A stretch of 64,000 bases of DNA, taken from contig JAOTOL010001270.1 in assembly GCA_034440575.1 (NCBI GenBank), forward strand, positions 191,001 through 255,000, written 5' to 3'. The DNA is from Imbricaverruca yamaguchii. Its lineage: Eukaryota; Arthropoda; Thecostraca; Neoverrucidae. The notes below the pieces were generated by a model. That model made no database searches, was not told the DNA's origin, and saw only the letters and a list, made by a program, of their open reading frames with translations. The stretch's first letter is position 1, and the number at the start of each line of letters is the position of its first letter. Below, piece after piece: positions 12,601 to 24,300 of this stretch. The position numbers were made by a program, and so were the translations under genes.

Positions 12601-15313
12601 TTGATCAAAGTACGCCTTCGAAATTCCATGAAGCGTTTTCAAATCTCCTAGAAACGCTGCTATAGGTCCATAGTTCTTCAATATCATAAATTGTATGAAC
12701 TTCCGGAGTCGTATGGAATTGTATAAACAACCTTTTACCCCGTTTCTTAACCAGCCTGGACGCGTCTCTGGCAAGCATAAGTACCACAACTTTCCAACTC
12801 ATCTAATCAATGGTCTTCTTTCAACATCGCCTGCCAAGATTGGTGAGCAACGCTCGAATACTTTCGATGATTATGACAAAAGCCAACAGTATGAGAGCAG
12901 CAAGTCGAAAGTTACTTTGCTCTGAACGTTGCCTGCATAAATATCATCATGACCATTCTAATATAAAAATGCATTAAGTTACTTTGCCTCGTGTATATTC
13001 GGGTATCTTGGGGTACATTCCCTTCGTCACACAACATAAAAGCAAGTAATTCCAACTACAGAGAACTACACCCAACGGTTGAATTATCACTGCCATATTC
13101 TATTATCTATGTCACGTCGTGCCTAGCTAAGCATACGCTTTTTGACCCCAGAGACGCCTTCAATGATGATAAGTACAAGACATACATTTATGCACATTTG
13201 CTTACATTGGTCATACACAGCGGTGCCTATTGCGGACATGTTTATCAAAAGCACTAAAGTTAACTGAAGTAAGGTACATATTTTTTTGGTGGCGGGCCTC
13301 TTTTCAAGCCTATCGCATCTATCTGTTTTTCCTTGGTAGACATGTACGAAGGAGAAAAACATCCGGAAGCTACTGTTCATCATAATCTGTGATGAACAGT
13401 ACATGCAGCATTTTTCTCCTTCGTCCTGGTGCAGCAATGCAGGGTGTACATATTTACCAAGGAAAACCAGATAGCTGCGATAGGCATTAAATCCCCCCCC
13501 AATGACTAGTTTACTCTAGTTAACATTAGTGCTCTGGATACCATTTTTTTACGGTAGGCACCGCCGTGTGTGACCAATGTAATCAAATGTGCATAAATGT
13601 ATGTATTGTACCTGTCATCATTGAAGGCGTCTCCGGAGTTTAAAAAAAAAACATATGCTTAGCAAGGTATGAAATCACATGGAAAATAAAGCATGACAGT
13701 AAGAATTAGACTGTTAGATGGAATTCCATGTTTTTTTGTGGTTTAAAGAAGGGTTGTACCCGATCATACACCGAGAGCAAAGTGGCTTTCGGCTGTAGTA
13801 TCTAATTATGGAGGAAAGGTCGTCGCATGATATTGTTGAAATGATATGTTCCTCGCCAGAGCGCTTAATAATTTATATCACTAGAAATTGCCACTATGTC
13901 AAAACAAAAGTTGGAAAAACCACCAAATGCACTAGATAATCGCTCCAAGTGTTCAGGAGCTACAAACAAAAACGACGATGGGTCGGGAATCGGCAGGGGT
14001 GTGACTTTGCACCATTCCCACTCCCGCAAAAGAGCAAATTCCGTGCATCGGCACACCTCCGCAGCACGCGCCTGCGAGCCTTCAGACGATGTTATCGAGA
14101 CGCGGTCGCATCATGCTGAATGGCACCTGGCACGGCCGAGACGGAAGAGCAGCGGACGTTCCGCAGATGAAGGTCATGTGGTGGACGTACCGTATTAGAG
14201 CACCACCAACTGCGACACATCTCCGAACTGGGCGGGCATCAGTCGAACTCGTCACCGTCCAAGGCCGTCTCAGTTGCATTGTTAGCAACTACCGGCACGG
14301 AGTACGAAGTCCTCTCCCAAGCAGAGTTGGGTTTTTCCACAGGCTCCCTGTGTTCCGGAAGCAATCTTTGATAAATATCCAAGCCGCTCGAATGGTGTGC
14401 AAGGGGACTCCGGGACTACAGTTAGATATAGATAAAGTGACAGAATGAGTTAGTAAGAGAGATAGGGATAGGGATAGAAATATAGATAAAAATAGAGAAT
14501 GAGAATGAGAATGAGAATGAGACAGAGACAAAGACAGAGACAAATACAGAGACAGAGACAAAGACAGAGACAGAGACAGAAACAGAGACAGAAACAGAGA
14601 CAAATACAGAGACAGACAGAGAGAGACAGAGAGACAGAGAGACAGTGAGGCAGACAGATACAGAGACAGATACACAGAGACAGATACAGAGAGACAGAGA
14701 CAGAGACACAGAGACAGAGACACAGAGACAGATACACAGAGACAGAGACACAGAGACAGAGACAGACGAGAGAGACAGAGACAGAGACAGAGACAGAGAC
14801 AGAGACAGAGACAGAGACAGAGACAGAGACAGAGAGAGACAGAGACAGAGACAGAGACAGAGACAGAGACAGAGACAGAGAGAGACAGAGACAGAGACAG
14901 AGACAGAGACAGAGACAGAGACAGAGACAGAGACAGAGACAGAGACAGAGACAGAGACAGAGACAGAGACAGAGACAGAGACAGAGACAGAGACAGAGAC
15001 AGAGACAGAGACAGAGACAGAGACAGAGACAGAGACAGAGACAGAGACAGAGACAGAGACAGAGACAGAGACAGAGACAGAGACAGAGACAGAGACAGAG
15101 ACAGAGACAGAGACAGAGAGAGACAAGACAGACAGACAGACAGAGACAGAGACAGAGACAGAGAGAGAGACAGAGAGAGAGACAGAGACAGAGACAGACA
15201 GAGAGACAGAGAGACAGAGAGACAGAGAGAGAGAGAGAGACAGAGAGACAGAGAGACAGACAGTGACAGAGACAGAGAGACAGACAGACAGAGAGACAGA
15301 GAGACAGAGAGAC

Positions 15314-15344
<31 letters not shown>

Positions 15345-18300
15345 CAGAGAGACAGAGACAGAGAGCTAGAGAGACAGAGACAGAGAGAAAGAAAGAAAAA
15401 TAAAAAGTAAAAGATAAAGAGAAAGAGAGAGAGGGGAGAAAGAGGAGTGGAGATTGAAGGGAGAGCTTGGCGACCACGAAACACGACGGTCTCAAGTTAG
15501 CACACCCCCGCCTGGTACAGCTGATAATACTGATGATGAATTGGAGTCTAGTGGCGCGCCGACTTCGAGGGTCATTTTGCGCCCATTGGTATAGCTCCTT
15601 TCGCATAACATACACTATATAGGTAAGCGTGAGCCTTCAATAACTCTGGAACATGAAGTGTGATAGCATTGTACACTTACAGGCATGAGGCGCATACAGG
15701 GGTGCTGCACGAGCAATATCACGTGTAAAAGAGCGCAGTTGTTGTCCAACATCACTGTACATCGGTCTAAGAATTACCTTTACGGCCTTCAAAGATGCAT
15801 GCAAAGCTAAAGATATTTCGGATGCGGTGCATTTACCAAATTGCATCACTAAAGCCCATACGGCGCCATTCCTTCCTGGGATTTCACGACACCTCGGGGT
15901 ACCAATGATAAATTTTACGAAGTTGCCCTATGAGGCGATGGCTTCCCATACTGGTCATTTCCCTGGGGTGCGGATGGCTTCCCATACCGGCAATTATCCT
16001 CGGGGGCGGGTTGCTTCCAATACTAGCAATTGCCCTTGGGGACGGATGACTTCCCATATTGGTCAGCTTAAGGTGATTTAAAGAGACGATAGACACGCTT
16101 AATCGTTCCGGTCTGTAAAACAAACTTAACTGGTATACAATCACCGTTACCTGAAGTGCGTAGTCAAGGATGGAGCTTAGGAAGACCGGTTTGTGACAAT
16201 TATGAGTAGTTCAGAGCAAAATCAGAATGCAAGTTAGCAAAAGAAAGAAAAGAGTACCGTCAGCTTTCGGTAAAACAAACGAAACCTTACAGGGGCAGAC
16301 ATAAGGGAGCACTGGGGGCATGTGCCTCCCCCATGGGAACGCCCCTCTGGACGGAAGTACGCATCCCTTTGAGAAGGCTCGAGTCCACCCCCCTCTCCCC
16401 TCGAATTTGTTAGCTAAAGGCGCCTTCTGAGAAAAGACGTCCTTCCTTGGAAGGAAAGGCTTCCAAGGAACTCGGGCTGCTGTACTTGGGCCTCCAGGAA
16501 TGCCCGAGTACAACACCCTCTATTTTTTTCAGCCAGAGGCGCCCCTCTGAGAGCAAAACACGCCCCTCCGGAAGGCTCGAGTGGACCCCCACCTTCCCCT
16601 ACTGGGTTTTAACTAGAGGCGCCCCTCGGGCCAGACATCCCTCCGGACATATTCCCCATGTAAGCTCCTTGATTTGCCCCTAATCTCACGCCGTGCAACA
16701 AAAATAGTCATCAAGCTTTACACGGTGCGATGGTCGGGTGTGGTCTGGTGTGGTCTGGTGTGGTCTGATGTGGTCTGGTGTGGACTGGTGTGGACTGGTG
16801 TGGTCTGGTGTGGTCTGGTGTGGTCTGGTGTGGTCTGGTGTGGTCTGGTGTGGTCTGGTGTGGTCTGGTGTGGTCTGGTGTGGTCTGATGTGGTCTGGTG
16901 TGGTCTGGTGTGGTCTGGTGTGGTCAGGTGTGGTCTGGTGTAGTCTGGTGTGGTCTGGCCTAGCATGGTCTGGCCTGGCCTGGCCTGATCTGGTCGGGTC
17001 TGGCCTGATCTGGTCGGGTCTGGCCTGATCTGTCGGGTCGGGTCGGGTCTGGTCGGTGGGCGGGTCTGGTCGGGTCGGGTCGGTCGGGTCGGGTCGGGTC
17101 GGGTCTGGTCGGGTCGGTCGGGTCGGGTCGGGTCGGGTCGGGTCGGGTCGGGTCGGGTCGGGTCGGGTCGGGTCGGGTCGGGTCGGGTCTGGTCTGGCGT
17201 GGTCGGGTCTGGTCGGGTCGGGTCGGGTCGGGTCGGGTCGGGTCGGGTCGGGTCGGGTCGGGTCGGGTCGGGTCGGGTCGGGTCGGGTCGGGTCGGGTCG
17301 GGTCGGGTCGGGTCGGGTCGGGTCGGGTCGGGTCGGGTCGGGTCGGGTCGGGTCGGGTCGGGTCGGGTCGGGTCGGGTCGGGTCGGGTCGGGTCGGGTCG
17401 GGTCGGGTCGGGTCGGGTCGGGTCGGGTCGGGTCGGGTCGGTCGGTCGGGTCGGGTCGGTCGGGTCGGGTCGGGTCGGGTCGGGTCGGGTCGGGTCGGGT
17501 CGGGTCGGGTCGGGTCGGGTCGGGTCGGGTCGGGTCGGGTCGGACTGTGCCATCTGAGGTCCGGTAGACATCACGCCGTATTGTACTCACGCCCACTTTG
17601 GACAATGTATTTGTTCCTCACACAACGGTCGGATAATTCGAATATCTTCCCGTCGAGCATCACATAACAGGAGGAGAGGCCTCGTGCCCCACGCCCCAGG
17701 AACACCACGAGTGACTGTGAGCCGCGGTGGCGGCATGTCCGGACACAACTGCCGACACGCCAAACACGCAAAGAAGCGGCGGCGGCCGCCGCTGTCCACC
17801 ATCCGGGAAACGGCGCGGAAGCGGAACCGCGCGCCGCGTGGATCTGTCGGCGCCGCGTCGACCTTCAGCCGGCCGCCGGCAGCCCGTGTACATATAAAGG
17901 CGCCGGCGGCCGGGTCAGCGGCATCAGTGGCGAGTGCCCGTCCCGCACCCGGTCCCGCACCACACCCGCCCCGCTCACACGATGGCTCACACGATGGCGA
18001 TGTGCCTGCTGGCGCTGAGCGCCGCCGCCGGCGCCGACGTCGGCGTCGGCGCCGCGCTCAACCTGGCCGACGTGCCCTGCGGAAAGCCGACGGCCGGCAC
18101 GCGCATCGTGGGCGGCGCCGAGGCGCGGCGCGGCCAGTTCCCGTGGCTGGTGTCGGTGCAGCGGCGCGGCCAGCACTGGTGCGGCGGCACGCTCGTCTCG
18201 CGCTGGTTCGTCGTCACGGCGGCGCACTGCCTCAAGACGCGGCCGGCGGCCGAGTTCAGCGTGGTGGTGGGCGAGCACGACCTGAGCCGCGCCGACGACG

Positions 18301-21300
18301 GCCAGCGCCGGCTGCAGGTGCGCGCCGTGGCGCTGCACCCCGGCTACACGCCCGGCAAGTTCCGGCACGACCTGGCCGTGCTGCGGCTGGCGGCCGCCGC
18401 CGAGTGGGGCGCGCGCGTCCAGCCCGCCTGTCTGCCGCCGCCGGCGCCGGCTCCGGCTCCGACTCCCGCTGCGGCAGCGGCTGCGACTGCGTCTCCGTCT
18501 GCGGCCGCGGCGGCCGAGCCGGCGGCGCAGCGGGCCGGGTCGCCGGTCGGCCGCACGGCCACCGTCGCCGGCTGGGGCTGGCTGGACGAGGTGGCCAACG
18601 GCGGCCGGCGCGCCGACACCGTGCACGCAGTGCGCGTGCCCGTCATCGGGCCGGCAGAGTGCAGCGCCTGGTTCGCCGACGCCGGCAAGCGCAACCAGCT
18701 GCGCGCCGGCCAGCTGTGCGCCGGCTACCGGGCCGGCGGCAAGGACGGCTGCCAGGGCGACAGCGGCGGCCCGCTGCTGCTCACCGAGCAGGGCCGCGTC
18801 ACGCTGGTGGGCGTCGTGTCGGCCGGCATCGGCTGCGGCAGGCCCAGCCTGCCCGGCGCTGGCGTGCCGGTACACTGGATCCAGAAGATGACAAGTGGCC
18901 TAGGTCTGGCCCGGTATATGGACTGGATCCAGAAGATGACCAAGTCGGCCTAGGTCTGGATCCAGAAGATGACCAAGTCGGCCTAGGTACATGGACTAGT
19001 ACATGGACTGGATCCAGAAGATGACCAAGGCAGCCTAGGTCTGGATCCAGAAGATGACCAAGTCAGCCTAGGTCTGGATCCAGAAGATGACCAAGTCGGC
19101 CTAGGTCTGGATCCAGAAGATGACCAAGTCGGCCAAGGTACATGGACTAGTACATGGACTAGATCCAGCAGATGACCAAGACGGCCTAGGTGCATGGACC
19201 AGTGCATGGACTGGATCCAGAAGATGACCAAGTCGGCCTAGGTGCCGGCACGACGGTCCGCTGGGCCGACGCGGCGCCGTCGGTCGGCGTGACGTCAGCG
19301 CTGGCTGCCAGACACACGAGCGGGAGCAGCGCACCCGGCCTTCTCAACAGGAAATTGAGCGTGTGGCGCCACCACACCATATGCGGCGCCGACAGGGGGC
19401 GGAGATGGGCCGAGAGCGGACGTGCTCCCCCCCCCCCCCCCCCACCTCAAACGTCGTGAAGCTTAGCATGACGCCTTTGGGCAGCGCATGGAAAGAATCA
19501 ACCAAGAAATCATCATGCCGCACGGCACGTAGGTCCGTGGCCGCGACGCTGATCTCCACCACAGACAAAACATGCGCCGGTGTCGAAGACGGGCATGCCA
19601 TTGACGGTCCGTCTCAGTCCACCTTTGTTTGATGATCATGATGTTCATTGGTTGGTTCACGACACACTTTATGCACGTTCACGGCTAATGGCGCCGCCCA
19701 CACTGTTTCGCCGGTGGGCCGCGGGATTGGGAAATGTCCTGAGTGGCGATAGAGTCGAACACCCGGGACCTTTGGTACCCATAGCCCGACACCTTAACCA
19801 CTCGGTCATCCCCGCCCCTTTGATGATGATGAATTGGGGTTTAGGGGTGCGTCGACTGCCATGCTCACCTCTGTTTTCTTCACCCAGATAATGAGTCGTC
19901 ATTTTTGACGTAATTCACAACGTTAATGCCGGTCACATGATGGCGACAAGCAAAGCAGATACTTGGTAGCTCTCTCATGTCAGCCAGCTCGCATAGGTTC
20001 GGCAGCTATCTCAAGTCAGCCAGCTCGCATAGCTCGTGAGCAGCCACAGGCGCTTCTGCCGCAGCAGCGTGTCATCGATCTCATCGCAAATGACGTGGAT
20101 CAGTCACCGGAAGTTAACAACAGAGTGTGACAGAGTTGATTATTGTGTAATGCCAGTAATGTGATATCCATTTCTGTGTCTATATCGCAAACTGTGGGCA
20201 AGGTGATAGACAAACCAAAGGTAATTATTGTTGCGGAATATTGTGGGTCAGAGTGGCCCGCACGTGTGAAGATTGTAAGCACGCTTGCTATCCGGGTGAA
20301 TCATACGTGAGCGCACGGTTGTCATGTAATTCAGCAATGGCATGCATGTTACTTAACTTATGAATGTGCTGGAATGTACAAGGCGTCGGCCAATCTTTTC
20401 AAGTGTGATTTGTAGTGCACGCAACGGCCGATTCGTGGCTAATATACTGTGACAGCCCGTGCGATACAGCTGCTTTATTACATCAGAAAACAGCCTTGTC
20501 GCGGCTCGCCTACACTCGGCGCAATTCGCCGCTTTCACCGCAGAATGAATTCGATGGCAGACTTCCAATTGGCGCCGCTGCCGAGTGTGGCTCGTACTAC
20601 CTCCAGGGTGAGATCAATAGCTTCTGCGCTCGCATCACTCCGTGCACTCTTGTCAAAAATGACCGGCATCCTGGTACAGAACGGGATGTTCTTTGACACC
20701 GTCCGTCGGGAAAAAAGCGCCAAAATGCGGCGGGAGAAGGCGGCGGTGAAAACCTGCTTCGCAGAGGGGAACTGTCGGGGCCTACGAGCATATCGCAAAC
20801 AGAACATTTATCGTCTCAATGCTAGCGACGGTTTATTCGCTGCTGCATTCAGGCTAATAGCCGGTGAGGTTCCGAGTATTATCCGAGTATTACCCCGCCT
20901 GGTACAGCTGATAATGATGATGATGATGATCAATTGGAGTTTAGTGTCGCGTCGACTGCTAGGGTCATTTTGCGCCCATGGGTATAGCTCCTTTCGCATA
21001 ACATACACTATATAAGTAAGCGTGAGCCTTCGCTAACTCTGGAACATGAAGTGTAGGGTGGTTCTTAGTATATAGGGAACAAATAAACACAGGAAAGTAC
21101 TTCTTCCTACCCCTGGGAATTGTTCCTTTGGGAGCAAAAAACGTGTGAAGAAAGTTTTGTTCAAATCCGATCGTAATAACATGTTGCACATCAACCTCGT
21201 AAATATACCCAATATCTGGCTCCAGGTTCCTCTCCCACAGGAGTGTACACACTGATCAGGAGTATTATCCGCCCCGCTCATCGTGGGGGCCAAACCACTC

Positions 21301-24300
21301 ATTGTTGCCTGGTCTGGGCAAGTGTTGTCTTTTTTGTGTCCGGAAACTGTTTCCGGTGGGCCGCCACTACCTGGAGGAGGAACTGGAGCTGCTCCTCATC
21401 CTTGGTCAGCGACCGGTTGTATTCATTGATGAGGGCCACTCCACGTTCCGCATGGTCGTTGACCACCGCCAGCTTGTGGACCACTGCTGCTGCCGCCTTG
21501 AACGGCTCCCGTTCCTCCCACGTCTCCGGGGGGAAGTCCAGGAACGACTTGTCCAGGTTGAGCTTCTCGAAGAAGCCGAGCGTTCGATCCGTGACGAAAT
21601 CTTCAAGATGGACACTGCGGATAGATTTCTTCGGCAACATGACCCTCTTCGGAGCTGACTCCTCCCTCTCACCGCTCTCTTGCCTTGTAGCCATCGCCAT
21701 CGTCTTCTTCCTGTCAACGGAGACTTCAGGGTCGAAAAAGGCGAGCCCAACCAGCTCCTCCGACAGGTACCAGAGGTGGTTGGAGAGTTTCTTCAAGGCA
21801 ACGTTCCCCACCTCGGCGTCAATCTTTCCGTACGTGTCCAGAGCCTTCAGTAGGTCCAGATCGAGCCGAGGAGCTTGAGCGGGGAACCCTGCCTTCATCC
21901 ACGCCATTGCGTACACTCTCGCAGAGAAGACGCACATCTTCATCAGTGCGTTCTCTTCTCTCTTCTTGAGGGAGAATTGATCGCGAAACATCCATACCTT
22001 GAACGAATAGATGATCTTACTCATCCAACGTGCCTGATGCATTGGTCCAGGAGCTCGAAACCGGACGCCGCGAGCAGGAACCCCGCCAAGGAAGATGATG
22101 ACAAGCTCGACCAGCTCCTTGTAATCATCACGCAAGTCACTGCGATCCTGAAGGACTTGCATTGCCAAGCCCAGGCCTTCGTCCTTCATGTCCTGCAGAA
22201 GAGTGGCTATCTCTGCACTCTGCATCCCTGTGGCTTCGCGGTCAATGTTCTCCCAGTAGGTCTGGAAGCGTTTGAAGAGGAGGACATCGGGGGAGAGGAG
22301 GCTCCGAGGAGTTGGGTGAAGACGGCTTGAACCATGACTTCCAGGGTACGGTGTCGGCAGGCAAAGTGAAGCATGTCCTTCTCGAGCTGTTGTTCGATGA
22401 GCACACAGGCGCCATTGTTCCTGCCAGTGTTCGCAGCCGTGGTGTCGAACGACAGTCCGGCCACCTGATCTGCAACTCTCCATTCCTCCAGAGCGGACAC
22501 CACGGCGCGAGCGATGTCGTGTCCCGTCCCGCTGGCAAGCTTGGCAACACTCAGTAGCTGAGATGTTCCCTTCCCTGTAACAAGAATGGGAAGCCTGTCC
22601 ACATGGTCTTTGGTGGTTAGGTCAGGCATCAGCTTGCCATCCCAATGGACAACAGGCGGAGTGTCCGCTCGGAACTCTTCCTTGAGCTTGGAGGCCAGTG
22701 CTTCCCGGTGCTTTCTCCGATGACGGCGGATGGAAGAGCGGTTGATGTGTGGAAGACAATTAGATTAGACATCTTGTTTATTTATTTAATTTAAAAAAAG
22801 CAAATAAAAAAACAAACAATTGTTAAATAGTTTCTGCTTTTCTTGAGGTACTCAGATAATTAACTGACAGTATAGGAGGTAGCGATTTATAGTGAATGAT
22901 AGTTAGCTTTTTTGTCGGTTGTTTAGCGAGTTAATTTGAATCTAAATCTAGGCATAAGCTGCAGCGTTTAGGATGGTTTCGACCAGGATGCAGGCACTAG
23001 AGGAAGAAATTAGGACCCTTAAGGCAGAGGTTTCCAAGCTCAAGGCTGCCCTTGTTGCACAGGGTAGGCAAGATAAAGCAACAAGGGGTCACTCCGTAGC
23101 AGGGACATCATATGCCCAGGTGGTCGCAGGCCACCAGGTAGCTGAGGCTTCCCCTACTGTGGAGGTGGCTGGGATCTCTCGAGAGGGGAGTGTTAATAGT
23201 GAACAGAGGAGGGGTAGTTCTGGTAGGTCACAGGAGGGGAAGTGGCATGAGGTCAGGGGGTGGAGGATTTGGAGACGCGAACCTAAGGAAAGGGTCAGTG
23301 AGTGGCAGGTGGCAGGTGGTAGGAGCGGGAGGAAGTCTAGCCGACAGGCCCAGCGGGCAGGCATATTAACAACAAATATGTTCCAAGCATTGGATGACTG
23401 CCCCCAGGATAGTAGTATTAAGGAGTCAGTGCTGGTCATAGGAGACTCTCGTGTGCGACATTTAGAGCGGGCATTTTGTAGAGGTAGGAGGGACAGGAGG
23501 TGCATCACCAGGCCTGGTGCCAAGGTGAAGGACCTGGTACCTGCGGTGGCACAGGTCACCAGTGATCACCAGTTTAACACAGTCATAGTGCATGTAGGGG
23601 TAAATAACATAGGTCATACTAGGAATGAGGAGCTTCTGCGGGAGTACAGGGCCCTTCTGGCCACCCTGAAGGGTACCAATAGAGTCATTGTAACAACAAT
23701 TTTGCCTAGGGTTAGAGCCTCCCCTGAGTGGAGCTCTAGGGCACTGGCAGCTAACGCCAGGGTAGGAAAGCTTTGCCATGAGCTAGGTTTTACATTTGTA
23801 GACGAGTGGAGCAGGTTTTATGCATCGTGGGACCTCTATCAGAGGGATGGCCTGCACTTTTCTGAGAAGGGGGTCCATGTGTTAGGCAAAGTATACGAGC
23901 ATGTCCTTCAGGGAAACTAGGAAATGGGGTGGGGAGGGATGAAATTGCATTGCCAACTCAGGAATATTCCAATAGTGTCAGCCAAGGCAATAGAACCTCA
24001 AAGTCTGCAAATAGGGACAGCAGCAACTCAAGGGGACAGAGTTATAGTTCATCTAGTGATAAAAGAACTCCTCAATATCAAAAAGCTAAAGGTGGTTATG
24101 GAGCATTTGTTAAGTGTATGATGTTTAATGCTCAGAGTATCCGTTCCAAATTTGATGAGTTCAAGTGTTATGTTGCTGAGGAGGAACCAGATTTTGTTTG
24201 CATTACGGAGGCATGGGTCAGTGAAGGGTATTTTGGAGATAACTTACAGGACTATGAGATCCAGGGATACAATATGTTTTCGTGCAATAGGGGTCCAGCA

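Larger units (their letters stand above)
15506..20872 (+). repeat. Segmental duplication, copy A
   Basis: Direct tandem duplicate of 20893-33023 once the hAT insertion there is removed. Both begin with CCCCGCCTGGTACAGCTGATAA and end at ACCGGTGAGGTTC-type sequence. In order each contains a GCGTGAGCC...GAACATGAAGTG block, four 38-bp repeats, a GGGTC satellite, TATA box, trypsin gene, stop-codon minisatellite, SINE and about 1 kb of 3' flank. Copy A retains the empty hAT target ATGAAGTG at 15653-15660. Confidence 0.93.

Noticed and set aside
14422..15615. 397-codon Ser-Val frame and its neighbours
   Set aside because: Produced by the GAGACA hexamer repeat.
16718..17667. PDPTR- and VGSGR-repeat proteins (also 28681-29651)
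   Set aside because: Frames of the GGGTC pentamer; 5-bp units give the same peptide in every frame and the arrays differ between copies.
17684..19024. 446-codon Arg/Ala-rich frame over the trypsin gene (also 29730-31040)
   Set aside because: Out-of-frame shadow of G+C-rich trypsin codons; only the trypsin frame has conserved motifs and follows the TATA box.
20415..21015. Protein-coding gene downstream of trypsin (also 32567-33133)
   Set aside because: Both copies have frame-changing differences and no known domain; looks like duplicated flank.
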